This document shows positions 17,075-27,561 of a stretch of 64,000 nucleotides of DNA, in pieces. Both the position numbers and the translations under genes were made by a program. Origin of the DNA: Mucilaginibacter pedocola. GTDB lineage: Bacteria; Bacteroidota; Bacteroidia; Sphingobacteriales; Sphingobacteriaceae. Positions within the stretch are counted from its first letter, which is position 1. Each line of letters opens with the position of its first letter. The DNA lies in assembly GCF_002013915.1 (NCBI RefSeq), contig NZ_MBTF01000023.1, positions 62,001 to 126,000 on the forward strand, read 5' to 3'. The notes beneath the pieces were generated by a model. The model worked only from the letters and a program-made list of their open reading frames with translations, was not told where the DNA came from and did no database searches.

Positions 17075-19372
17075 ATGAATAAACCAACACGCAAACAGGA
17101 TGCCCTTAACTACCATGCTAAGGGCCGCCCCGGTAAAATTCAGGTAGTGCCAACCAAGCCTACCAATTCGCAGCGCGATTTAACCCTGGCTTACTCGCCG
17201 GGTGTTGCCGAACCTTGCCGCGCCATTGCGGAGAACGTAGACGATGTATATAAATATACCGCCAAGGGTAACCTGGTGGCGGTTATCAGCAACGGTACCG
17301 CTGTATTGGGGCTGGGTAATATAGGCCCCGAGGCCAGCAAGCCGGTAATGGAAGGCAAGGGCCTGCTGTTTAAAATTTATGCCGATATCGACGTGTTCGA
17401 CCTGGAGGTGAACGCCAAGAGTGTCGACGAGTTTGTAACCATTGTAAAAGCACTTGAGCCAACTTTCGGCGGCGTGAATCTGGAGGATATATCGGCCCCT
17501 ACCTGTTTCGAGATAGAGCGCAGGTTGAAGGCGGAGATGAACATCCCGGTAATGCATGACGATCAGCACGGCACCGCCATTATATCGGGCGCGGCCCTGA
17601 TGAACGCCTGCGAAATACAGGGCAAAAAGCTTGACAAAATAAAATTGGTAGTGAACGGCGCAGGCGCTGCGGCGGTATCATGTACTAAAATGTATCTCTC
17701 GCTGGGTGTGAAAAAAGAGAACGTTGTAATGTTCGATATCAACGGCGTGCTGGATACCAACCGCACGGACCTGGATGATATCCGCATGGAGTTTGCCACC
17801 GAGCGCACAGATGTAAAAACTCTTGCCGATGCCATGAAGAATGCCGACGTTTTTGTAGGCCTATCGGCAGGTAATGTGGTTACGCCTGCTATGCTGGTGA
17901 GCATGGCTAAAAACCCGGTAGTATTTGCTATGGCCAACCCGGAGCCCGAGATAAATTACGACTTGGCGGTTTCGGCACGTAAGGATATCATTATGGCCAC
18001 AGGCCGGTCGGATTTCCCTAACCAGGTGAATAACGTATTGGGCTTCCCATATATATTCCGTGGCGCGTTGGATGTAAGGGCTACTGCTATTAACGAAGAA
18101 ATGAAGATAGCCGCGGTAAAGGCAATCGCCGAAATGGCGAAAAAGCCCGTACCGGAAGCGGTTAACTTAGCTTATAACATTACCAACCTGAAGTTTGGTA
18201 AAGATTACATCATCCCTAAACCGATGGACCAAAGGCTGATAACCGAGGTGTCATCGGCTGTGGCCAAAGCGGCTATCGAAAGCGGTGTTGCCCGCAAGGT
18301 AATTACCGATTGGGATGCTTACAACGAAGAACTATTATCGCGCCTGGGCACCAACAATAAGCTGATGCGCGATATTACCAACAAAGCCAAGCAACACCCA
18401 AAACGCGTGGTATTTGCCGAAGCCGATACCTACAAAATTTTGCGAGCCGCCCAAATTGTAAAAGACGAGGGTATAGCTACGCCGATATTGCTGGGCAACA
18501 TTGAGAAGATAAAGGCCATCATCCGCGAAAACGAGCTTGATCTGGGCGATGCGCAAATGATAGATACCCGTGATGAATGCCACCGTGTACAGCTGTTCAC
18601 GGAGTTTCTGTACAAAAAACGCCAGCGCCGCGGTATTACCAAACAAGAGGCCCGTAAACTGGTAAGCGACCGTAACTACTATGGGGCCTGCATGGTACAA
18701 TTTGGCGAGGCTGATGCACTAATATCGGGTTTGACCAAGAACTACGCAGACACCATTAAACCTGCCCTGCAAATTATTGGTACCGACGAGGGCGTAAACC
18801 GTGTTGCCGGTATGTACTTAATGATAACCCAAAAAGGCCCTGTGTTCTTTGGCGATACTACAGTAAATATCAACCCCACTGTTGATGAATTGGTGGATAT
18901 TACCGTACTGGTAGAAAAAGCGGTTTCGCACTTTATACCTAAGCCAAGGGTTGCGCTTTTATCGTACTCCAACTTCGGATCAAACAAAGGTGAAATTCCT
19001 GAAAAAACTGCCGAAGCGGTGCGTATATTGCATGAGAAATATCCCAACATGATAGTAGATGGTGAGATGCAGGCAAACTTTGCCCTCAACCCGGATCTGT
19101 TGAAGGATAACTTCGAGTTTTCGATGCTGAACGGGAAACCGGCCAATACGCTGATTTTCCCGGGCTTGGCATCGGGTAACATTGCTTATAAACTGTTGCA
19201 GGAAATTGGTGGTGCCGAAGCGGTAGGCCCAATTTTGCTGGGCCTTAAAAAGCCGGTGCATGTGTTACAGTTAGATAGTAGTGTTAGAGAAATTGTGAAC
19301 ATGGTCACTATTGCCGTGGTTGATGCGCAGGAAAAAAAGCAAACTGCATCGGCCACGCAAAAAAAGAAATAA
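17075..19372 (+). CDS. maeB: NADP-dependent malic enzyme with phosphotransacetylase-like domain
   Basis: 765 residues, the length of the MaeB two-domain type. The malic enzyme part (about 1-425) shows [11 protein letters not shown], the HDDQHGTA metal/substrate motif and a VVNGAGAAA dinucleotide-binding loop. The C-terminal part (about 430-750) resembles phosphate acetyltransferase ([28 protein letters not shown]) and in known MaeB proteins is regulatory, sensing acetyl-CoA. It converts malate to pyruvate and CO2 with NADPH formation. ruvA follows after 3 bases. Confidence 0.95.
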   Translation: MNKPTRKQDALNYHAKGRPGKIQVVPTKPTNSQRDLTLAYSPGVAEPCRAIAENVDDVYKYTAKGNLVAVISNGTAVLGLGNIGPEASKPVMEGKGLLFKIYADIDVFDLEVNAKSVDEFVTIVKALEPTFGGVNLEDISAPTCFEIERRLKAEMNIPVMHDDQHGTAIISGAALMNACEIQGKKLDKIKLVVNGAGAAAVSCTKMYLSLGVKKENVVMFDINGVLDTNRTDLDDIRMEFATERTDVKTLADAMKNADVFVGLSAGNVVTPAMLVSMAKNPVVFAMANPEPEINYDLAVSARKDIIMATGRSDFPNQVNNVLGFPYIFRGALDVRATAINEEMKIAAVKAIAEMAKKPVPEAVNLAYNITNLKFGKDYIIPKPMDQRLITEVSSAVAKAAIESGVARKVITDWDAYNEELLSRLGTNNKLMRDITNKAKQHPKRVVFAEADTYKILRAAQIVKDEGIATPILLGNIEKIKAIIRENELDLGDAQMIDTRDECHRVQLFTEFLYKKRQRRGITKQEARKLVSDRNYYGACMVQFGEADALISGLTKNYADTIKPALQIIGTDEGVNRVAGMYLMITQKGPVFFGDTTVNINPTVDELVDITVLVEKAVSHFIPKPRVALLSYSNFGSNKGEIPEKTAEAVRILHEKYPNMIVDGEMQANFALNPDLLKDNFEFSMLNGKPANTLIFPGLASGNIAYKLLQEIGGAEAVGPILLGLKKPVHVLQLDSSVREIVNMVTIAVVDAQEKKQTASATQKKK

Positions 19373-19375
19373 AGT

Positions 19376-19960
19376 ATGTACGATTATATTGATGGGCGCA
19401 TGGCCTTTAAGGGGCCGGCGCATGTGGTAATTGATGCTGGAGGTGTTGGCTACCACATCAATATCTCGGTAAATACTTTTTCTAAGCTTTCAGATACTGA
19501 AAGGTGCAAGTTGTACGTTTGGTTACATGTAAAAGAAGATGCACACACCCTCTACGGTTTTGCCGACGAGGGCGAACGCAGGCTTTTTTTACATCTGGTA
19601 TCAATATCCGGAATAGGGCCGGGCACAGCGCGTATGATGTTATCTTCCATCACCCCCGATGAGATACGTAACGCGATAGTGCAGGGGAATGTTCCGCTTA
19701 TACAAAGGATAAAAGGTATCGGGCCTAAATCTGCGCAACGCATAATTTTAGAACTTCAGGATAAATTAAAAAAAGAAGGGCCGGACACGCTTACGGTGGT
19801 TCCGGGCCTGAAAACCGCTAAGGAGGAAGCTCTTGCTGCCCTTGTTATGCTCGGCTTTGCGCGCAATGCGGCCGAAAAGGTTTTAGACCAGGAGATAGCT
19901 AAAAATGGTGGGACGTTAAGTGTAGAACAACTTATTAAATTTGCATTAAAAAGCTTATAA
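19376..19960 (+). CDS. ruvA: Holliday junction branch migration protein RuvA
   Basis: 194 residues: an N-terminal OB-fold (1-63, MYDYIDGRMAFKGPAHVVIDAGGVGYHI), two helix-hairpin-helix motifs (SISGIGPGTARMML and IKGIGPKSAQRIILEL) and the C-terminal RuvB-contact domain (about 150-194, EALAALVMLGFARNAAEKVL). RuvA tetramers bind four-way junctions and load RuvB. It is probably co-transcribed with maeB and read on into sprA 22 bases later; this trio is, as far as I know, a frequent Bacteroidota arrangement. Confidence 0.97.
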   Translation: MYDYIDGRMAFKGPAHVVIDAGGVGYHINISVNTFSKLSDTERCKLYVWLHVKEDAHTLYGFADEGERRLFLHLVSISGIGPGTARMMLSSITPDEIRNAIVQGNVPLIQRIKGIGPKSAQRIILELQDKLKKEGPDTLTVVPGLKTAKEEALAALVMLGFARNAAEKVLDQEIAKNGGTLSVEQLIKFALKSL

Positions 19961-19982
19961 TTACCCTAATATAAAATAACAC

Positions 19983-22900
19983 TTGGTTAAAAATTTTACT
20001 TTTAAAATCTTTATTAGTACTATTTTTTTGTCCGCTTTATGCGGAACCGGGAAGTTATTAGCCCAAAATCAGATACCGGGGCAAACCACAATACCCCGCC
20101 CGGGGCAGCAATCGGGCACCCAACAACCGGGTTTTCCGCAACAGCAACCGCCAACGCAACAGCGTCCGGGGCAGCAAAATGTACCACAAACAAACCAGCA
20201 GAATACAGCTCCGCAAGATACCAGCCGCCCGCGTAATACGGCACCGTTGAGCAACAAGCCAAAGCTTACCAAAACCCGTAACCAATGGGCGTTGGAGGGT
20301 TTGTTTGATGTTGACCCTCCGGGCGTAACCAGTACCGTGGAGTACGATTTGAAGACCAACTCCTACATTATCCGCAAAAAGCTGGGGAACATGAATTATG
20401 GCGTACCGCTGTATTTAAGCCCATCGGAATACCTGAAACTGCAGCAAAAAGGCATGCAGCGCGAGTATTACAGGCAACTGGCAGATAATTATGCATACGA
20501 GTCGCAGCAGCCGGGCTTTATACCGGCCATAAAAGTGCGCAGCAAAACCTTCGAGCAGATATTTGGCAGCTCTAACATCAACATCCGTCCGCAAGGTTCG
20601 GCTGAGGTTATTTTGGCAGGGCAAATAAATAAGAACGAGAATCCACTCTTCAATACCCGCCAGCGCAACCAGTTCAACTTCAATTTCGACCAGCGTATAC
20701 AACTGAACGTTACAGGCGATATTGGCGATAAACTAAAAATTAGTACCAACTATAATACCGAGGCGCAGTTCCAATTTGAGAACCAGATAAAGTTGGATTA
20801 CACCGGCCACCCCGACGAAATTATCCAAAAGATAGAGGCGGGTACCGTAAGTATGCCACTGAATACTTCGCTCATTACCGGTAGCCAGGCACTGTTCGGG
20901 GTGAAGACCAAACTGAAATTCGGCAAGCTGGATGTTACCACCATTTTATCGCAACAGCGCTCGCAATCAAAAAATATTACCATTACCAATGGCTCGCAGC
21001 AGGGCAATATATCGCTAACCGCTGCCGAGTACGAATCTAACAAGCACTTCTTCCTGTCGCAATATTTCAGGAACAACTATAACCGCGCGCTTGCTAATAT
21101 CCCCATTATTAGTTCCAATATCAACATTACAAAAATTGAAGTTTGGACAACCAACCGCACCAACGTAACTACCGATAGCCGCGATATATTGGCCTTTTTG
21201 GATTTGGGTGAGAACCGCCCGTACAATACTACGTTAATACAGCCCGGCGCGAGCGGCTTGCCTGCCGGCTTTAGTGGCCCAGGCTTCCCGCAGCAATCGA
21301 ATAATCTATTGTCGCAGTTGCCCACCGGTGCACGTAGCACCAACTCTAACGAAGTTGCAACTTTCTTCCGCTCTTCAGGCGCTACCGATAACTATGCCAA
21401 GCTAACCTACGCCCGCAAGCTTACCGAGAAAGAGTTTACCCTGCACCCGCAATTGGGTTATATATCGCTAAACTATCCGCTGGAGAACGACCAGGTTTTA
21501 GCTGTGGCCTACCAATACTCATACAACGGGCAGGTTTACCAGGTGGGGGAGTTCAGCAGTGATGTGGCGGTTGACCCTAATACCCCCAAAGTGCTGTTCG
21601 TAAAGTTGCTGAAGAACGAGTTGCTGAAAACCAATCTGCCCACCTGGGACCTGATGATGAAAAACATCTACTCGCTGGGAGCTTACGGCATCAGTTCATC
21701 AAACTTTAAACTGAACATTAGCCGTTTGGATGATAAATCGGGTATTGAGAAAACCATAATGGACGAGGGTACCAACACCAAGAGCAAACGCTGGATGCAG
21801 CTAACAGGTGTTGATAATCTGGATCAGCAGAGCGATAAACGCCCCGATGGCTATTTCGACTTTTTGGAGGGCATTACCATCGATTCGCAAAACGGGCGCA
21901 TTATGTTCCCCGTGATAGAGCCCTTTGGATCCGATCTGGCAAAACAATTCACCGCAGGCGAAACGGATTTGGTAACGCGGTATACCTATCAACCGTTGTA
22001 CGATTCTACCAAGACCATTGCGCAGCAACTGTTCCCCAAACTTAACCGGTATTTAATAAAGGGTACTTACACCTCCACACAAGGCTCGGAATATCAACTG
22101 AACGCTGTGAATATTCCGCAAGGTTCGGTAGTGGTAACAGCGGGTAACCTGAAATTGAACGAGGGTTCGGATTATACGGTAGATTACAGCTCGGGCCGTA
22201 TCCGGATATTGAACAGTGCATTGCTTCAATCGGGGCAACCCATCAATATCAAGCTGGAGAATAACGAGCTGTTTGGCGTTCAGCAAAAATCGCTTTGGGG
22301 TACCAGGCTCGATTACCGCGCCAACAGCAAACTTGCATTGGGTGCCACCTTTATGCACCTAACCGAGCAGCCCATCACCCAAAACGAAATAGTGGGCGAG
22401 GAGTCTATCTCTAACAGTATTTTCGGTTTCGATGCTAACTACAGCACTACATCAAGGCTTCTGACGCGGTTGGTGGATAAAATACCGTTGATAAACACCA
22501 AAGCACCATCAACCATCAATCTAAGCGGTGAGTTTGCCAAGCTGATGCCGGGTAGCCCGGGCGCCCTGAATTTTGCAGGCTCGAAGAACGGTACTTCTTA
22601 TTTGGACGATTTTGAGAATAGCCGCTCTATTATTGATGTGAAAAGCGCCGTAAGCTGGCAGATATCGGGTACACCGCAAATGTTCCCCGAGTCGCAATTG
22701 TTTGATGACCTGAGCTATGGATTCAACCGTGCCCGACTTGCCTTCTACAACATCGATCCGATATTTTACACCAACGCAGGCAATATCCCGGTGAACCGTA
22801 CCGACTTATCTAACCATTACGTAAGGCAGGTGATAGAGCAGGAGGTGTTCCCGTATAAGCAATCGGTAACCGGGCAGCCGCTTACTTTGGCTACGCTTAA

Positions 22901-25900
22901 CCTTGCCTTTTACCCAACTGTGCGCGGCCCGTATAACTACAGCACCACCGGCGTTAGTAACGATGGGCACCTGCTAAACCCGCGCACACGCTGGGGGGGC
23001 TTGTTCCGCAAGCTGGAGACTAACGACTTCGAATCGAATAACATTGGCTACATCGAGTTTTGGATGCTGGACCCCTTCATTTACAAACCCGGCTCGCAGG
23101 GTGGTGACCTTTACTTTAACTTGGGTAGCATATCTGAAGATGTGCTGAAAGACGGCCGCAAGAGTTTAGAGAATAGCTTGCCGGTAGATGGCGCTACTGA
23201 TAAAACCGACGAAACCAACTGGGGCCGCGTATCAAAACTGCAGCCGGTTATTAACGCTTTTGATAACAACCCAAGCTCTCGCGCTTTGCAGGATGTGGGT
23301 TTAGATGGTTTGAACAGTGCCGCCGAGCAAACCAAATTTGCCAGTATTGTGAACCAGGCCAAAGCGGTATTAAGCCCGCAAGCCGCAGCCGAATTTACTG
23401 CCGACCCATCATCTGACGACTACCGCTACTACCAAGGGCCTGAGCTTGACCAGGCACGTGCCGGTATATTGGAACGTTACAGCCGTTACAATGGTAGCGA
23501 GGGTAACTCTAAAACAGCAGAGCAATCGCAAGCGGAATTGGGGCTGCAAACTTCGGCATCAACATCGTTACCCGATGGCGAGGACATTAATCGCGATAAT
23601 AACATGAGCCAAACCGACGAGTACTACCAGTACCGTATATCTATCCGTCCGCAGGATATGTTGGTTGGCCAAAACTATATTACCGACAAAGTAACTTCGA
23701 ACGTTAAGTTGGCCAACGGCCAAACCGAAGCCGCTACCTGGTACCAGTTTAGGATACCCATTGGCGATTACCAAAGCAAGGTGGGCAACATACAGGATTT
23801 TAAGGCCATCCGCTTTATGCGTATGTTCATGACCAACTTTGCCGATACCTCGGTATTGCGTTTTGCAACCCTGCAACTGGTACGCGGCGAGTGGCGTACC
23901 TTTAATGCCGAAAATAATCCGCTGAATGTTATTGCAGACCCAAGCATACAAAACCCTGTAGTGGATGGCTCGCAACTGGATGTGCAGGCTGTAAACATCG
24001 AAGAGAACGGTAACCGTACACCAATACCTTATGTAGTGCCGCCGGGCATTAACCGCCAGCGTAACTATAACAACCTGCAAACCGATACCAAGCTGAACGA
24101 GCAATCGCTATCGCTGAAAGTGGCCAACCTGCGCGATGGTTATTCGCGTGCGGCCTTCCGTACTTTTTATAACGACCTGCGTTCGTACAAAAAGATACAA
24201 ATGTTCATCCACGCGGAAGGTGAAACACTTAATGACAAGGACCTGAATGCCTTCGTGCGTTTAGGTGTGGATTATATAGATAACTACTACGAGTACGAGG
24301 TGCCGCTTACCATTACCCAGCCCGGCACCCGCGACCCCGGCGCTATTTGGCCTGCCAATAACGAACTTAACCTGCAACTGGAATTGCTGACCAGCGCCAA
24401 ACTGGCTCGTAATAATGCCAAGCTGAACGGCCAACCATGGCCATTCACCACGCCATTTGTGTATACCGATGGCGCCAATAAAGTAACCATAAAAGGCCAG
24501 CCCGACTTGAGCCGCCTGCGTACTATTATGCTGGGTGTGCGTAACCCTTACAAAGGCAACAACTCGGGGCCCGACGACGGTTTAGATAAGAGCGGTACCA
24601 TTTGGTTTGATGAGTTGCGCTTAACGGACTTTGACCAGCGCGGCGGTTGGGCGGCAACAGCAAGGGCCGATTTTGCTTTGGCCGATTTTGCCAACATCAC
24701 CATATCCGGCAGTAAGAGTACGGTGGGCTTTGGCTCGCTGGATTCGCGGGTGAGCGACAGGAGCAGGAGCGACAACCAGATTTATGATATATCGGGCAGC
24801 GTGGAGTTGGGCAAGTTCTTCCCGGCGAAGAGCGGAATAAAAATACCGGCCTACGTGAACGTGAGTAATGCCGTGGCTACCCCGCAGTACGACCCGCAAT
24901 CGCCGGATGTGGAGCTGAAGAAAACTTTAGCTGCCGCCCCAACATCGCAGGCAAGGGATTCGATACGGAATGTATCTATAGATTATACCATGCGCAAAAG
25001 CATCAACTTTACAAACGTGCATAAAGAGCGTACCGATGCCAGCGCGCCTGTACACGTTTGGGATATTGAGAACTTTAACGCCACCTACGCCTATACCGAA
25101 TACACCCACCACGATTTTATTGTGGAGAGTGATATAGCCCGCACTTACCGTGTAAGCCTGGCCTATAACTATAGCAACCAGCCGAAATATATTTCGCCAT
25201 TTGAGAAGGTGATCAAGAGTAACCTGTTGGCCCTGGCGCGAGATTTTAACTTCAGCCTGCTGCCATCAAGGTTGAATTTTAGCATCAATTTCGATAGGTT
25301 CTATTCGGAGAACACCCTGCGTAATAACGACCCGAATAATTTTATACCGATACCTACGGCCTTCAATAAAAACTTTAACATTACCCGCGTTTACGGTATA
25401 GGCTGGAACTTGTCGAAGTCCTTACAGATGGATATCGATGCTACCAACCTTTCGGTGGTGGATGAGCCCGCCGGGCGAATTAATGGTTTGAAGCGCGATA
25501 CCCTTTGGGAAAACCTGAAAAGGCTGGGGCGTACTACCAATTACAACCACACTATTAACTTTAATTACACCACGCCTATAAACAAGGTGCCGGGTTTAGA
25601 TTGGACGGCGTTGGTGGCGCGTTACAGCACGCATTTTAACTGGCAAACCCAACCCGAGTTTGCTATTAACAACCCCGAGTATAACATTGGCAATAGCATA
25701 CAAAACTCGCGCACCGTACAACTGAACCCTACGCTGAACTTCATTACCTTCTACAACAAATTTAAGGGGCTGCGCAAAGGGCCGAATGATAAGGGAGGGG
25801 TGAAGGGTTTCTTCCTTGGTTTATTAACCAGCTTGAAGAATGTTAGCGGTACTTATACCCGCACTGAGGGCACCTTCCTGCCGGGCTATCTGCCGCAGTC

Positions 25901-27158
25901 GAATTTCTTCGGGCAGGATTTTAGTTATAACTCTCCGGGCTTAGGCTTTTTGTTAGGCAGCCAGGCCGACCTGCGTAGCCAGGCAGTTGCCAATGGCTGG
26001 ATAACCCGTGACACCCTGCAAAACCAGCCTTACGTACGCACCTTTAACTCCGACCTTCGCCTACGAAGCATCATAGAGCCGATAAAAGACCTGCGCATAG
26101 AGCTGATTGCCTTTAAAACCCAGGACCGTAACTACCAAACCAACTTTAAGTATTTGGCCAGCAGTAATTCCATAGAGAATTTGAGCCCTACAACTACGGG
26201 TACTTACAGTATTTCGATATTGTCGTTCGCTACGGCATTTTCTAAAACTACCGGCGGTACCAATAACTCTACCACCTTCCAGCAGTTTTTAGCTAATAGG
26301 GAGGTGATATCGCGCAGGCTGGGTGTTACCAACCCCAACTCTACCGGCACGTTAACCGATGGCTTTGTGGATGGTTACGGCGCCAACGCGCAGAACGTTT
26401 TAATACCGGCCTTTTTAGCGGCTTATACAGGTAAAAATGCGGCAAGTGCATCGTTAAGCCAGTTCCCGGTAACGCCTATACCCAACTGGCAGGTAAGCTA
26501 TAACGGTTTGGGTAAAATGCCATTCTTTACCGAGATATTCGATTCGTTTGACCTGAAGCATGGTTACCGCTCATCGTACAACGTAAATGGTTATACCACC
26601 CTGCTGCAATATCAAGAGGCAAACGGAGCAGTTAGCGCCCGCGATGTGAATAACGACTTCCTGCCATTCTTCCAGATGACGCAGGTGAGCATCTTCGAGC
26701 AATTTGTGCCCTTACTGGGTGTTGATGTACGCTTTAAAAACAGCATGACAGCCAATATGGAGTTCCGTAAAACGCGTACTTTGGCGTTGAGCTTGTTGAA
26801 CAGCCAGCTGGCGCAACAGAGCGAGAATATCATTGTATTCGGTTTCGGCTACCGCCCTAAAAACTTCAGGATGCCGTTTGGCCTGCTTGCGGGCAAAACC
26901 AATAACGATGTAAACTTTAAGCTGGATGTGGCCATCCGCGATAACAAAACGCTGATATACCGTGCGGATGTACAAGATGCCGAAGTATCATCGGGTGCTA
27001 AAAATATCACCATGCGCCCGTCGATAGATTATGTAATAAACCAGCGCTTCAACCTCAATATCTTCTACGATAGCAATATCACCAAACCCTATACTTCGCA
27101 AACGTTCAACACCTCGTTTACCAACTTTGGCTTGAACTTGAAGCTGTTGTTGCAGTAG
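19983..27158 (+). CDS. sprA: SprA/Sov, giant outer-membrane translocon of the type IX secretion system
   Basis: 2391 residues, close to the roughly 2400 of Flavobacterium SprA. The TTG start gives a signal peptide (to LLAQ, about 28), followed by a Gln/Pro-rich low-complexity stretch (about 30-85). The rest is strand-rich with many aromatic-terminated segments, consistent with the 36-strand barrel of known SprA, and conserved blocks such as NINIRPQGSAEVILAGQ and the GNLKLNEGSDYTVDYSSG loop. It exports cargo with T9SS C-terminal domains and is needed for gliding where that occurs. No other T9SS gene or obvious cargo is in the window. A hairpin follows the stop. Confidence 0.95.
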   Translation: MVKNFTFKIFISTIFLSALCGTGKLLAQNQIPGQTTIPRPGQQSGTQQPGFPQQQPPTQQRPGQQNVPQTNQQNTAPQDTSRPRNTAPLSNKPKLTKTRNQWALEGLFDVDPPGVTSTVEYDLKTNSYIIRKKLGNMNYGVPLYLSPSEYLKLQQKGMQREYYRQLADNYAYESQQPGFIPAIKVRSKTFEQIFGSSNINIRPQGSAEVILAGQINKNENPLFNTRQRNQFNFNFDQRIQLNVTGDIGDKLKISTNYNTEAQFQFENQIKLDYTGHPDEIIQKIEAGTVSMPLNTSLITGSQALFGVKTKLKFGKLDVTTILSQQRSQSKNITITNGSQQGNISLTAAEYESNKHFFLSQYFRNNYNRALANIPIISSNINITKIEVWTTNRTNVTTDSRDILAFLDLGENRPYNTTLIQPGASGLPAGFSGPGFPQQSNNLLSQLPTGARSTNSNEVATFFRSSGATDNYAKLTYARKLTEKEFTLHPQLGYISLNYPLENDQVLAVAYQYSYNGQVYQVGEFSSDVAVDPNTPKVLFVKLLKNELLKTNLPTWDLMMKNIYSLGAYGISSSNFKLNISRLDDKSGIEKTIMDEGTNTKSKRWMQLTGVDNLDQQSDKRPDGYFDFLEGITIDSQNGRIMFPVIEPFGSDLAKQFTAGETDLVTRYTYQPLYDSTKTIAQQLFPKLNRYLIKGTYTSTQGSEYQLNAVNIPQGSVVVTAGNLKLNEGSDYTVDYSSGRIRILNSALLQSGQPINIKLENNELFGVQQKSLWGTRLDYRANSKLALGATFMHLTEQPITQNEIVGEESISNSIFGFDANYSTTSRLLTRLVDKIPLINTKAPSTINLSGEFAKLMPGSPGALNFAGSKNGTSYLDDFENSRSIIDVKSAVSWQISGTPQMFPESQLFDDLSYGFNRARLAFYNIDPIFYTNAGNIPVNRTDLSNHYVRQVIEQEVFPYKQSVTGQPLTLATLNLAFYPTVRGPYNYSTTGVSNDGHLLNPRTRWGGLFRKLETNDFESNNIGYIEFWMLDPFIYKPGSQGGDLYFNLGSISEDVLKDGRKSLENSLPVDGATDKTDETNWGRVSKLQPVINAFDNNPSSRALQDVGLDGLNSAAEQTKFASIVNQAKAVLSPQAAAEFTADPSSDDYRYYQGPELDQARAGILERYSRYNGSEGNSKTAEQSQAELGLQTSASTSLPDGEDINRDNNMSQTDEYYQYRISIRPQDMLVGQNYITDKVTSNVKLANGQTEAATWYQFRIPIGDYQSKVGNIQDFKAIRFMRMFMTNFADTSVLRFATLQLVRGEWRTFNAENNPLNVIADPSIQNPVVDGSQLDVQAVNIEENGNRTPIPYVVPPGINRQRNYNNLQTDTKLNEQSLSLKVANLRDGYSRAAFRTFYNDLRSYKKIQMFIHAEGETLNDKDLNAFVRLGVDYIDNYYEYEVPLTITQPGTRDPGAIWPANNELNLQLELLTSAKLARNNAKLNGQPWPFTTPFVYTDGANKVTIKGQPDLSRLRTIMLGVRNPYKGNNSGPDDGLDKSGTIWFDELRLTDFDQRGGWAATARADFALADFANITISGSKSTVGFGSLDSRVSDRSRSDNQIYDISGSVELGKFFPAKSGIKIPAYVNVSNAVATPQYDPQSPDVELKKTLAAAPTSQARDSIRNVSIDYTMRKSINFTNVHKERTDASAPVHVWDIENFNATYAYTEYTHHDFIVESDIARTYRVSLAYNYSNQPKYISPFEKVIKSNLLALARDFNFSLLPSRLNFSINFDRFYSENTLRNNDPNNFIPIPTAFNKNFNITRVYGIGWNLSKSLQMDIDATNLSVVDEPAGRINGLKRDTLWENLKRLGRTTNYNHTINFNYTTPINKVPGLDWTALVARYSTHFNWQTQPEFAINNPEYNIGNSIQNSRTVQLNPTLNFITFYNKFKGLRKGPNDKGGVKGFFLGLLTSLKNVSGTYTRTEGTFLPGYLPQSNFFGQDFSYNSPGLGFLLGSQADLRSQAVANGWITRDTLQNQPYVRTFNSDLRLRSIIEPIKDLRIELIAFKTQDRNYQTNFKYLASSNSIENLSPTTTGTYSISILSFATAFSKTTGGTNNSTTFQQFLANREVISRRLGVTNPNSTGTLTDGFVDGYGANAQNVLIPAFLAAYTGKNAASASLSQFPVTPIPNWQVSYNGLGKMPFFTEIFDSFDLKHGYRSSYNVNGYTTLLQYQEANGAVSARDVNNDFLPFFQMTQVSIFEQFVPLLGVDVRFKNSMTANMEFRKTRTLALSLLNSQLAQQSENIIVFGFGYRPKNFRMPFGLLAGKTNNDVNFKLDVAIRDNKTLIYRADVQDAEVSSGAKNITMRPSIDYVINQRFNLNIFYDSNITKPYTSQTFNTSFTNFGLNLKLLLQ

Positions 27159-27167
27159 TTTTATGCC

Positions 27168-27191
27168 CTTGTTGGTGTTATCACCAACAAG
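27168..27191 (+). terminator. Perfect hairpin after sprA
   Basis: CTTGTTGGTG/CACCAACAAG, 10 bp around the loop TTAT, 10 bases after the sprA stop. No T-run follows, so it may be a terminator or a dispersed palindromic repeat. A related motif (GGTGATAACACCAAC inside GTTGG...CCAAC) occurs at about 27263-27290. Confidence 0.5.
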
Positions 27192-27300
27192 CCCGTAATG
27201 CCCTCAGATACATGACAACCGCGAGACCATTAGCTCAATGACAATATGAGGTTTCAACAAGCGTTGGAGTCGCTGGTGATAACACCAACGACGGCGGGGA

Positions 27301-27520
27301 GAAAAAGAGCCCTTGTCATGCTGAGGGACGAAGCATCTATTCGCGAATTTGCATAGCGGCAATTGTATTGTGGCTAACAGATCCTTCACTATCGCTCAGG
27401 ATGACAAAAAGAAAAAGAGCCTTTGTCATGCTGAGGGACGAAGCATCTATTCGCGGATTTGCATAGCGGCAATTGCATTGTGGCTAACAGATCCTTCGCT
27501 TTCGCTCAGGATGACAAGAA
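27301..27520. repeat. Two tandem copies of a 110-bp palindromic repeat
   Basis: Copies at 27301-27410 and 27411-27520 differ at 6 of 110 positions. Each has imperfect terminal inverted repeats: TGTCATGCTGAG near the left end and CTCAGGATGACA near the right end (11 of 12 complementary), with GAAGCATCT facing AGATCCTTC just inside. There is no protein-coding capacity I believe. The 402-base gap between sprA and sdaA consists of this element, the hairpins before it and a CACTCACC-rich stretch after it (27524-27558). Confidence 0.85.
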
Positions 27521-27523
27521 ACA

Positions 27524-27560
27524 ACCACTCTCCACTCACCCAATCAACCACTCACCAACC
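27524..27560. repeat. Half-element sharing an 18-mer with element A
   Basis: A run of CCACTC/CACTCACC units. Bases 27541-27558 (CAATCAACCACTCACCAA) are identical to 7643-7660. No inverted partner is nearby, so this looks like one arm of an element of the type at 7508-7658. Confidence 0.6.
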
Positions 27561-27561
27561 C

